Source: Stramenopiles sp. TOSAG23-2 | Taxonomy: Eukaryota; Sar | Reading direction: 5' to 3' | DNA: 36,528 nt | Assembly (NCBI GenBank): GCA_900128395.1 | Contig: LT649336.1 | Span: forward strand, 1 to 36,528 | Part shown: one piece after another, positions 9,047 to 17,700 of the stretch | Numbering within the stretch: the first letter of the stretch is position 1 | Layout of the letters: every line of letters starts with the position of its first letter | Position numbers and translations under genes: made by a program | The notes under the pieces: generated by a model | What the model saw: the letters and a program-made list of their open reading frames with translations, nothing else | Told to the model about the DNA's origin: nothing | The model's database searches: none

Positions 9047-10672
9047 TTACTCCTCCTCCTCTCCATTTAATTTAGCACTTGGTACAAATAACAAAAGTAA
9101 ATACAAAATAAAAGTTAAAAACGCAATAATAAAAAATGTAAAGTGGTGTGCAAATGGAAATGAATGATTATCTCCAGTGATGCTCCATGCAAAAATTACA
9201 GATGCAGTAATGGGGCCTAGTCCTTTAGCAGTTGATCCAATCAACATTGCTAATCCATTTGCTGCACCACGATTTTCATCATCGCTAGCATTATTTATTG
9301 CTAAAAAAATTGCTGTAAACATACACATTACTAGACACATTTGCAAACATCTTAAAAAAGTACAAAAAAATATAGCAAATTCGATTTCAAATGCAGATAC
9401 GAAAGGCATCAAAATGATACTTGGTACTAAGAATATCATAGCATACTTCATTAGTTGCGTAATTGAATATTTCTTGGCAAGCCATGGGTACACAAAAGCT
9501 TGAAATATGAGCAAAGAAAGTCCTACAATACTTATAATTGTCCCAATATAGGATGCTTGCAAATCTAAGCCACCATGTGCTTTACTTGATAATAACCATA
9601 ATGGGAAAATCTCTTGCAGTGCGATGGCATTAAATGAATGAAAACAATATATAAAACAAGCAATGATGACAGATGAATGAAAGTTATTACATGAAGCACA
9701 ACATATTGATATTTTTTTTCCCGGCCTGCTATTACTATTATCCAAAAGTATACTATTATCTGATTCATCGTCTTCAATATTATTATTATTACTACTACTA
9801 TTACCTTCCATCGCTTTTATCTCTCCTTCTTCTATCAATTCCAGATCATTATTTACATCCACTTGCTTATCATTATTTACATCCACTTGCTCATCATTAT
9901 TATCGTCAACCTGGACAACCAATTCTATTTCAACATAACTGCTTCCATGTTTTTGTCTACTCGTGCTCATTTTTTTCTTTAAAGTTTCAGGAAGAAAACA
10001 GAAAATCATTAATCCACTCAAAAGTGCTAAAAATGACGCCATTAAATTTGGAGCAAGATATGGAAAATTTTTAAATATTGTAGCATTTCCAAAATCAGAA
10101 TTTGGATACTGTTTATTTGGTTCAGCTAACCATCCTCCGAAAGCGGGACCAATCAAATTTGCTAAAGAAACTCCTAAGGACATATAAGACATAATTTTTG
10201 CCTGACGGACTTTTTGATCAGATGGTACTAATTCTGATGCAACAGTCTTTGCAGTTCCGCTTATTGCGTTAAAAATGCCTAGAAATAAACGAGACAAAAT
10301 AGCCATGCTAAAAGAATTTGAAAAACCAAATATTATCTGGAAGAAAGAGCTGCTTAAACAGCCAATGACTAAAACTGGCTTTCGGCCATATTTATCTGCA
10401 GCAAGTCCCCAAAAATAAGCAGAAAACGTCCTCCCAACCATAAAGCTAGATGCTAAAAATCCTGCATAAAAACCTGATTCTTCTTTTGTTTGTACGACCT
10501 TTAAATGAACAACCATGAACCCAACATAACTGAATAAATTACTCATTGCAATATTGTTAGCGAACATTGCAATACCTACAGATATCGTGGCCATGATTGG
10601 AAATGGCTCTGGCTTTGTTGCATGGTGATCGTTATGTATATCCATTCTGCTATTGTGTTTTAAATAGCGCAT
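9047..10672 (-). CDS. MFS transporter (drug:H+ antiporter / ZIFL-like)
   Basis: 541 residues from the ATG at 10672; a second ATG ten codons in (MDIHNDHH) is also possible. Twelve hydrophobic segments fall into two halves. Between TM2 and TM3 is the MFS loop motif GLAADKYGRKPVL, preceded by a GRTFSAYFWG segment. This combination is typical of the DHA1-like group that includes plant zinc-induced-facilitator-like and fungal relatives. Later comes a family-typical N-half segment with FLGIFNAISGTAKT. The central loop (about residues 240-330) is long, acidic and Asn-rich and holds a three-copy octapeptide repeat. A Cys cluster (CCASC) precedes TM7. Substrate cannot be read from sequence. The C-terminus is a short acidic tail. 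It is divergent from the methyltransferase gene. Confidence 0.88.
   Translation of the reverse strand: MRYLKHNSRMDIHNDHHATKPEPFPIMATISVGIAMFANNIAMSNLFSYVGFMVVHLKVVQTKEESGFYAGFLASSFMVGRTFSAYFWGLAADKYGRKPVLVIGCLSSSFFQIIFGFSNSFSMAILSRLFLGIFNAISGTAKTVASELVPSDQKVRQAKIMSYMSLGVSLANLIGPAFGGWLAEPNKQYPNSDFGNATIFKNFPYLAPNLMASFLALLSGLMIFCFLPETLKKKMSTSRQKHGSSYVEIELVVQVDDNNDEQVDVNNDKQVDVNNDLELIEEGEIKAMEGNSSSNNNNIEDDESDNSILLDNSNSRPGKKISICCASCNNFHSSVIIACFIYCFHSFNAIALQEIFPLWLLSSKAHGGLDLQASYIGTIISIVGLSLLIFQAFVYPWLAKKYSITQLMKYAMIFLVPSIILMPFVSAFEIEFAIFFCTFLRCLQMCLVMCMFTAIFLAINNASDDENRGAANGLAMLIGSTAKGLGPITASVIFAWSITGDNHSFPFAHHFTFFIIAFLTFILYLLLLFVPSAKLNGEEEE
9838..9912 (-). repeat. 24-bp tandem repeat in the MFS central loop
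   Basis: About three copies of a 24-bp unit encode the octapeptide QVDVNNDx (one diverged to QVDDNNDx) in the cytosolic loop. It is a local expansion in a disordered segment. Confidence 0.8.
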
Positions 10673-10989
10673 ATGCTTAATGCATAGCTAAGATATGGAT
10701 TAATGTAAATGGATGTTATAATAATAATGAATAATACCTGGGTGCCTGGTTTTATTATTTATTTTATTTTATTTTATATATTTTTTTTTTATTAATTTTA
10801 TTATTATACCTGTGCACCTGTATGCACGTATGCACGTATGTATGTCCACTGTATATATAATAATAGCAAAAAATATATACATCATTATTATTAATTAATA
10901 TACCTTTATACTGAGGACACAACATATTAAAAATGTAACAAAGTAAAGATTATTGTATACAACAAAAATACTTGTCGCACATTATTGTC
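10673..10989. other. Divergent 5' spacer of MFS and methyltransferase genes
   Basis: 317 bp containing TACCTGGGT at 10735-10743, immediately followed by GTGCCTGGT: imperfect copies of the palindrome seen elsewhere. Around 10807-10840 are repeated ACCTGT and ATGCACGTATG units. The remainder is T- and TA-rich. No gene seen. Confidence 0.5.
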
Positions 10990-12141
10990 ATGAATTTTAT
11001 TCCACTTCATGATGCAAAAATATACAATGAAAAGAATGAAAGTATGGCAACCTTTGAATGGCTAACTATGCCGCATATATTAATTACAAATTTAGAGAAG
11101 AAAATAGTAGTAGTAGAACAACAACATGATAAAATTCACTTAATAGATTTTGGTTCTGGATCCTCGTTGTTATCAGTAGAATTGTTTAGAAAGAGAAAAG
11201 AGATGATACAGAAAGTTACAAATATAGATTATAATGATGCTGCCATGAAGATAGCTTGTTCAAATTTAGATGAAAGTATGTTAACATATCTAAACAAAGG
11301 TATAATACAATTTCATCAAGTTAATTTAGCAATTGAATTTTCAAAAACTGAATATGATGTGCTTTTTGACAATAACCATCATCAAGATGATAATAATACT
11401 ATTTTACCCGTCATGATATTAGACAAGTCGACTCTCGATTGTTTCTTGGCAACGCCAAATGTGGAAAGAGATGGAAAGAATGCTAGTCATTTAGCATACT
11501 TAGATGCAGCAACAATGCTTTTCAATGTATATCATGTTTTTGAGAAAAGCAATAATAATAATAATACGACGAAGAATAATTATTGTAAATATATTTGCTG
11601 TTCTTATCATGAGCCAAGCTTTCTAAAATCAATATTATCTATATTGTTTCATGTTGAAAGTATTGAAACAATTCCCAGATCAGATGATAAAAGTGTTTCA
11701 CATGTAAACATTAATCATACTATGGTATCATCTGATCCAAACTTTGTTTACCTATACACTTGCAGCTTTTCAAACAACAATAATAATAAATCAATTGAAG
11801 AAATACGGAAAGAAATAGAATATAATGTAAATTATTATTATAAACATACATGCACATATTCATCAACAATTAATTTAGATAAAGTAAAAAAAGAATGGCA
11901 AAATGATTATAATAATGTAAATGATGATGACCATAATAAATTGAAAATCAATGTTGTATATGATCTAATGATTGATGAAAATCTAAAGTCTATGTATTCT
12001 TTGAAAGACTTCATAGACGATTGGTTGGCTAATCATAATAAGAATGAAAAAAACGCCGATGATAAGAATGATGATAGAAATGAAAATGATATAAGATTCA
12101 CATATGAGGAAGCATTGGATTTTATCAAATCCATTGAGTGA
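10990..12141 (+). CDS. Class I SAM-dependent methyltransferase, METTL13/CSKMT-like
   Basis: 383 residues from the first ATG at 10990 (MNFIPLHDAK); the open frame extends six codons upstream without an ATG. SAM-binding motif I reads LIDFGSGSSLL at about residues 51-61. An acidic residue ends the second strand (NIDYND, D80). Motif IV-like VMILDKSTLDCFL at about 141-153 matches the LDKGTLDA signature of the METTL13/CSKMT family, whose known members methylate lysines of eEF1A or citrate synthase. A later CSYHEP segment occupies the usual place of the sixth strand. From about residue 230 the protein is Asn-rich and unlike the family. Substrate cannot be told from sequence; a protein-lysine methyltransferase is most likely. 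It is convergent with PRP38. Confidence 0.8.
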   Translation: MNFIPLHDAKIYNEKNESMATFEWLTMPHILITNLEKKIVVVEQQHDKIHLIDFGSGSSLLSVELFRKRKEMIQKVTNIDYNDAAMKIACSNLDESMLTYLNKGIIQFHQVNLAIEFSKTEYDVLFDNNHHQDDNNTILPVMILDKSTLDCFLATPNVERDGKNASHLAYLDAATMLFNVYHVFEKSNNNNNTTKNNYCKYICCSYHEPSFLKSILSILFHVESIETIPRSDDKSVSHVNINHTMVSSDPNFVYLYTCSFSNNNNNKSIEEIRKEIEYNVNYYYKHTCTYSSTINLDKVKKEWQNDYNNVNDDDHNKLKINVVYDLMIDENLKSMYSLKDFIDDWLANHNKNEKNADDKNDDRNENDIRFTYEEALDFIKSIE

Positions 12142-12188
12142 AAAATAGACAAGGATTTTAACACACTCTAGAGTCTGAATTAGATATA

Positions 12189-12232
12189 TTAGATATTATT
12201 GCCTCAGGGAACCTTGAGGCAATAATATCTAA
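12189..12232. repeat. Perfect 18-bp hairpin stem, 8-base loop
   Basis: Arms at 12189-12206 and 12215-12232 are exact reverse complements and include a GC-containing core (GCCTCA/TGAGGC). The loop is GGGAACCT and could extend the stem by three weaker pairs. It starts 48 bases after the methyltransferase stop codon. It may be a 3' RNA hairpin or the remnant of a small inverted-repeat element. Confidence 0.85.
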
Positions 12233-12367
12233 CACTACATTATTCTTTTGGAGAGTTATGCATAGGAATTATCATGAGTAAATTTTAAAAAATTAAATTA
12301 TGCGTAAATTAAAAATAATAAAACGAGATGGATAAAAATCTACGAAAAGTGTTTTATACTTCTTCTT

Positions 12368-12521
12368 CGTAATAATTTTACTTCCCGCCGCAAAATCAAA
12401 ATATTATATTACGATTGTATATATATATAAAATATATATATATATATGAAATATTATTCTTGAGATTGAGTATTGAGCAGCAGTCATTATTATTTACCAC
12501 ACAGGAAGTAAAATTATTACG
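12368..12521. repeat. 18-bp perfect inverted repeats bounding a 154-bp segment
   Basis: Left arm 12368-12385 and right arm 12504-12521 are exact reverse complements. Both are followed by a short CGCCG/CGGCG stretch. The 118-bp interior is TA-rich with no ORF. I see no clear target-site duplication, so a MITE-like relic is possible but unproven. Confidence 0.7.
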
Positions 12522-12647
12522 GCGGTATATAACACTTAAAGATTTTAACCATCAATATTTATATAATATTTTTCTATTCATATCATATATATCATATCAT
12601 ACATCATACGCTTCGTACGAAGTATACCAGTATACAACAATCAAAAA

Positions 12648-13658
12648 TTACTCCCTTCGATAGCGTTTGGTATCCCTTTCTTCATAATCATTATTATAAT
12701 TGCCATTGCCTTTTCGTTTATTAAAATCAAATTCTTCCCGACGATCTTTTCCACCCCTTCTTCCCCCATCATTATCATCATCTCCATAACCTGAACGTCT
12801 TAATTCTATAAAACCTAAACCACGTTTTTCAACTATATTAGAATGATCATAAGATATCAAAAATTGATCATAATCACTAATTTCCTTTATTATAGCACTA
12901 TAAAACAAATTATCTTTACTAAAACGTGCATCGACTCTGCTACCTACTATATGTAAATGCCTTATAGGCTCATTGCGTTTGGCACGGTCGCGAACAGCAT
13001 CATAATTTTCTTTACCATCTGCACCAGATATGATTGATGCAAATTTTTTCATTTGATCCATTGGTATTCGTGGTAAATGCATACTATTATATAAATTGGA
13101 TGTTAATATTTCTTCTATAATTTCACCTAATTTAATTTGTTTCTGTTTCTCGAAATCTACGTATAATAAATCGTAATCTGCTAAGACCGGCTCTAACCAA
13201 TCCCATAAATCTCCATAATCAAGTCCAAGTCTTAGATACAGTACACCAGCTAAACGAATATATGGTGAATCATATTGGTTCAATAAAAATTTTGCATTTT
13301 CAATAGTAATATTTGATACAAATAATTTATGTATTAAACATGCTAATTTTGATGGTTCTGTTCTGCTAGCATTTTGGTACAAGTTTCCATGATCAACATT
13401 ATTTATAATTTCCTCTACTAGATCTTCAAACGTTATAATATTTTCCAACGTTTTAAAATATTTAGAACGAGTTATTGCAAAGTGTAAAGGCGCACTAAAA
13501 TTAAAACGTTCGTTTGCTTTTACTGGTAACTCTTCACTTCCAATTTGTAATTTTTCCTCTATTTTTTTCGCATTCGCAGTGATGGTACCATTCTTCTTTG
13601 CTGATAATAGCTCCCGTATACGTTTTTTTTCTTTATATGCTTCTGCTGCACGTGACAT
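12648..13658 (-). CDS. PRP38-family splicing factor with Tudor-like C-terminal segment
   Basis: 336 residues from the ATG at 13658. The PRP38 domain spans about residues 52-203: SKYFKTL, then TFEDLVEEIINNV, then the hallmark SPYIRLAGVLYLRL (131-144) and DLWDWLEPVLAD (150-161), then LPRIPM. The DLWDW block resembles PRPF38B more than PRPF38A. PRP38 proteins join the U4/U6.U5 tri-snRNP and are needed for spliceosome activation. Residues about 237-289 (VGSRVDARFSKDNLFYSAII and on to IELRR) look like a Tudor barrel, similar to the SMN/SPF30 type. The end is Gly/Asp/Arg-rich. Human PRPF38A and B carry RS-rich tails and no Tudor domain as far as I know. The PRP38 call is firm; the Tudor call rests on pattern alone. 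Confidence 0.88.
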   Translation of the reverse strand: MSRAAEAYKEKKRIRELLSAKKNGTITANAKKIEEKLQIGSEELPVKANERFNFSAPLHFAITRSKYFKTLENIITFEDLVEEIINNVDHGNLYQNASRTEPSKLACLIHKLFVSNITIENAKFLLNQYDSPYIRLAGVLYLRLGLDYGDLWDWLEPVLADYDLLYVDFEKQKQIKLGEIIEEILTSNLYNSMHLPRIPMDQMKKFASIISGADGKENYDAVRDRAKRNEPIRHLHIVGSRVDARFSKDNLFYSAIIKEISDYDQFLISYDHSNIVEKRGLGFIELRRSGYGDDDNDGGRRGGKDRREEFDFNKRKGNGNYNNDYEERDTKRYRRE

Positions 13659-14134
13659 GTTGATCTGTCTATTATTATTGAACCTATTATTTTTTTGTTT
13701 GATATGTTTCTTTTGTTGTTGTTCTATTAAATTGTTTTCTATAATGATGGAATTATAATTTTCATTGTATTATTGAAATTGGAAGAAAGCTCTTCCTTAT
13801 TGTTGTGGACCAGAGAGAGAGATTTTCCTTGCCACAGTATATTATTATTTAATATTATTAATAGAGCTAGCATGGCCATAGGCCCTATCCTTAGGTATGG
13901 ATGGACACAAATCAAGGAGGACGATAAACGAAAAGGCAAAAAGCTGGCTGGCAGCAGCAGCATGCAGCAGCAAGAACCATCTATAATATATCTACAAGAA
14001 TATATATATATAGTATTATATTATATATTATTGTCCAATTACACAATAATACAGGTAAAACGAAGAGAGATAAATACAATTACATACATGTATACATATA
14101 TTTACATATTCATATATATAATTGTTAAATAATC
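13659..14134. other. Divergent 5' spacer of PRP38 and CGR1
   Basis: 476 bp with both promoters. No exact TACC-N-GGTA site is present; CCTTAGGTA at about 13889-13897 is the reverse complement of the TACCTAAGG seen at 70-78. The middle part (about 13790-13980) is less AT-rich than the ends, and CAG-type trinucleotide repeats occur near 13954-13972. An open frame crosses it but has no protein-like content. Confidence 0.5.
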
Positions 14135-14560
14135 ATGTCAAAGCCAGATGAGCCAAGAACACATATTGTATCTGTAAAAAGAGTTATTACAGATGGCAAA
14201 CCAATTAGTGGGCGTTTTTGGAAAAGTAAGCAGAAACGTACCTCTAATAGGAAATCAGCAAAAGACCGCAAGAGTCTATGGGAGCAAAAAGTTGAAGCAA
14301 AAAAGAGATTTAAACAAATGAAAGAATTAGAAAAGCAAGTCATTAATAATAGGAATGAAATGCTTACCAAGCGTAAAGAAAAGACATTGGCAAAAAAGAA
14401 GCGAAAAGCAGAAGCTGAACTAGAAAATTCCAGGTATCAGTTTATTACAAATGATAAAAAAATTAAAAAAATGAGCAAAAAACAACTTCGATTAGTTAAG
14501 AAATTGCGTATGAATCCTAAACTTGGCGTTGTTGAGATTGTTGGTGCATATGATAAATAA
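14135..14560 (+). CDS. CGR1: CGR1/CCDC86-family ribosome biogenesis protein
   Basis: 141 residues from the ATG at 14135. The protein is very Lys/Arg-rich. The family signature is visible: GKPISGRFWKSKQKR near residues 21-35, then a conserved WEQKVEAKKRFKQMKELEKQV helix at about 49-69, then a long basic helix ending near KKQLRLVKKLRM. Yeast Cgr1 is about 120 residues and acts in the nucleolus in 60S rRNA processing; animal CCDC86 is a longer relative. Length and motif order fit the short form. The C-terminal GVVEIVGAYDK looks like a small extra tail. It is divergent from PRP38 and convergent with DNA-PKcs, only 153 bp from its stop. Confidence 0.85.
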   Translation: MSKPDEPRTHIVSVKRVITDGKPISGRFWKSKQKRTSNRKSAKDRKSLWEQKVEAKKRFKQMKELEKQVINNRNEMLTKRKEKTLAKKKRKAEAELENSRYQFITNDKKIKKMSKKQLRLVKKLRMNPKLGVVEIVGAYDK

Positions 14561-14623
14561 ATAAAAATTGGTATTTTAATTACTAGTATATTCGTATATA
14601 TATATATATATAGTATATAGATA

Positions 14624-14641
14624 GATAGATCGAGATCTATC
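14624..14641. repeat. Palindrome in the CGR1/DNA-PKcs 3' spacer
   Basis: Arms GATAGATC (14624-14631) and GATCTATC (14634-14641) are reverse complements around a 2-base centre. The site lies in a 153-bp spacer between convergent genes, downstream of a TA repeat. Confidence 0.7.
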
Positions 14642-14713
14642 ATACTTCAGTATAATAATACTCTTAGAAATACACACACATTTTCCATTATATCAGGCGC
14701 GTATGCATTAGCT

Positions 14714-17700
14714 TTAGCACCATAAATTTAAACCATGCCATGCTCTGTAATGCACTCTATCATCAGTTGCTAATATCATCAATTGTTTGATTTGTTCTTT
14801 TACCTTTTTATTTATATCGTCTTCATTATTATTATTATTATTCATATTATCATTCTCATTTTTCTTATTATTGATTTTATACTCTTTTTCCAATCCTTTG
14901 ACAAAATTTTTTAAGTAATTTATGTTTGCTGGTACACATCGTTTGTTGGAATTAAGAGTATCATACAAAATAGAAAATGGTGACTCCATTGCAATTTTTC
15001 TCTCTACAAATTGTAAACAGGTTTTGTTTTGTGTATTAAGCTTCAGACTTTGAAAGCTTTGCACTAAATTGCTGGAGGATTTTTGACGCCATTCTAATAT
15101 TGGATCAGCAAGATACGACCTCATGGAACTTAATAGTAACGATTTCTCACTAATCATTGCTTTCATAACCGTGCACATATGTGCTTCCAACGCAGCATTA
15201 CGGTTGGGATGGGGTGCCATTAAATGAACCATCTGTTTTGAATGTCTAAATGGTATTAACTCAGGAACAGGCAAAAGAAATGTTGCAGAACCAAAGGTAT
15301 GTCCAAAATCAATTGGTATAAGTTCGCAATCACTTTTGCGTAATAAACAATTGCCTAAATGGCGATCGCCAATTCCCAATAAATATGTTGCGATATTTAT
15401 AACCGCTCGTGATGATATAATTTTGCTACGTAGAGTTACAAATGTTTCAGCTGTAGATGCTATCGAACGTAAATAATTTCTAAAGCGCAAATTGTTAAAT
15501 GTTGCCGTCGTCTCTTTATATTTACTACGAATTTTTTCTTCTCCTCTGGTACTTGCAGCATCTTTGTATATTTTATCATAAGCATCAGAACCAGATTTAT
15601 TGCCATGTTCTTTTATGAATTGGGCAATAGTGTCTCTATTTACATATGCTTCTTTATTTTTTTTTTCTGGGCCGTATGTATCAGATAGCGTGCATGTACC
15701 ATCAACCCATTCGATTAGCCCCGCTGTCATCGTAATAGGTACTACCGCGAATGTATTTACTTTCATATTATGCTTTCTACAATCTGGTTTTGAACGGAAA
15801 ATGCTATTCATTGCTTCAAAGACTTGTTGCACGCGCTGATCATTTCTTAAATCCTCGTCGGACTTGGCTAAAAAACGATATTCAACTGAATCGCTTCCAT
15901 AAAATGTTAAACGCTTTGGTGCGCGCATCGATGATAAAATTAACATTGATTCTTCAACATACGCAATTGCAGCATGCCCATTTGGTAATGGCATGCTTTT
16001 CGTATTACGGTATTGTCCTGGAATCTCAATATTAGAATGTAACAATGTCAATAAATATGGACTTTCTATTCTCATTTTTTGCCCTTTATATATGTCTGCA
16101 TACTTGTTTGTCATGATTGCCTTTTTATTTCTAATAATTTTCATTTTCTTGTACTTCGGATCAATTGGTGCTTTTCTTTGAGCAATTTCAATGATAGCAT
16201 CCGCAAATTGAGTCAAATTTGGTACTTTTTGAAATATTCGTTTTAACGGTACAACAAATATCGTATCGGAATCAGATAGATTCATACTTTCTTTTGCAAT
16301 GCGAAAATCGTAATAAACAGCCTGTGGGTATTTCTCTGCAACATTAATAATTATATCTTTCAATGCCATTCGCATACTGTGATTTTCTTTAAAAAATGCC
16401 ATCATTAATGGAATAAAACTTAAAAATTTCCAAGGTTCAACTTGATATTTTTTTGCTTGAGACGAGAAATACGAGCAAATTTTCATATTGCTATCTGGAT
16501 GTGCCATTAAGCTTAAAACTTTTGAAAAACGTTCTGATGCAACAATACTGCCCAATTTCATTGCATGCAATAAATTGTCTATGAATTTAGTGCTCAAATC
16601 ATAAAACTGTGCTTTGTGAAATTTCACCTCATCGGCATTCTCCTTGGTGCTGTTGTTGCTGCTGCTGCTCCTACCATTACTGTTATTACTCTTCTTTTCT
16701 AAATTATCCAACAACTTTTCATCAAATAATGCTAATGCACAGTATCCTGATGGACCGCCAGCCTGTGTATATGCAGTCCTTGCATTGTTACAAATATCAT
16801 GAATTATCATGTCATTGTATCCTTTAGACGTATCTTCATTTTGTTTTAAAAAATCTTCTAGATGTATATTCATTTTCTTTGAAAATATATTACCTTGCAA
16901 AATATAAAATTTCGCTTTTGTTGTTTCACTTTCTTGATCCAACAGTTTACTTATTTTCAAATCTTCTAAAATTGAGTTTGCTTTATTCAGCGCAGGTATA
17001 CTTTTATCATCTACTAAGTAGAAATATCGAGCGGTTATATAACCATCCTTAAAAGTTTTTTTAAGTTGGCTGTCCTTTCTAATTTTGCTTGCTGCGACGA
17101 TACTATTTCTTGCTTTCATCTTATTATTTTGAAGGAATGATCCTTCTGCAAGACGATATAGACAGCTCATTCTCGCCTCGTCCTTTCTATTGCTTTCTGG
17201 TATTGTATGAATACAAGCCATACGAGTCTGGTGTAAATCATCCCACGTTTTGACTGAATCGTATCTATGGGAAGGCCAACTTTTCTCCCAACTAGTTACT
17301 AGACGGTCAAAATCATCATAACCAGCATTATCATTTTCCTGTAAGGTTACAAAATCTTGGCATGAAATGAAAAGTGGAAGCATTGACAGAGCATCATGTC
17401 GTGCTGAAAACGAATATACATCTAAGCTTGAATAACGGTTTAGCAACTTATCTATTTCTTCCCAAACAATGCCATGCGCACCTTTCCATTCTCTTCGATT
17501 AACTTTACTGAAAAAGTCTTTTAAAAATAACTTCGTGGATTCATCATCAGATGAGGTATCTGAATTCGCTTGATTTAAAGCATCAGTTTCATATTGCTTT
17601 AATCCATCCATAATTTCCTCTTCTTTTAAAGTCTCGTAAATGCTATTTAAACATTCCCATCCATCATTTCCATCATTGGCTAATCTGTCGTTTGCAATTA

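Larger units (their letters stand above)
12142..12647. other. Convergent 3' spacer with two inverted repeats
   Basis: 506 bp between the stops of the methyltransferase and PRP38 genes. It carries a near-perfect 44-bp hairpin at 12189-12232, an 18-bp inverted-repeat pair spanning 12368-12521, and a 12-bp palindrome (CTTCGTACGAAG) near 12611-12622. No coding content is convincing. Confidence 0.6.

Noticed and set aside
13773-14132. 119-codon open frame between PRP38 and CGR1
   Set aside because: It sits in the shared promoter region, its C-terminal part is translated TA repeats, and it ends just before the CGR1 ATG.
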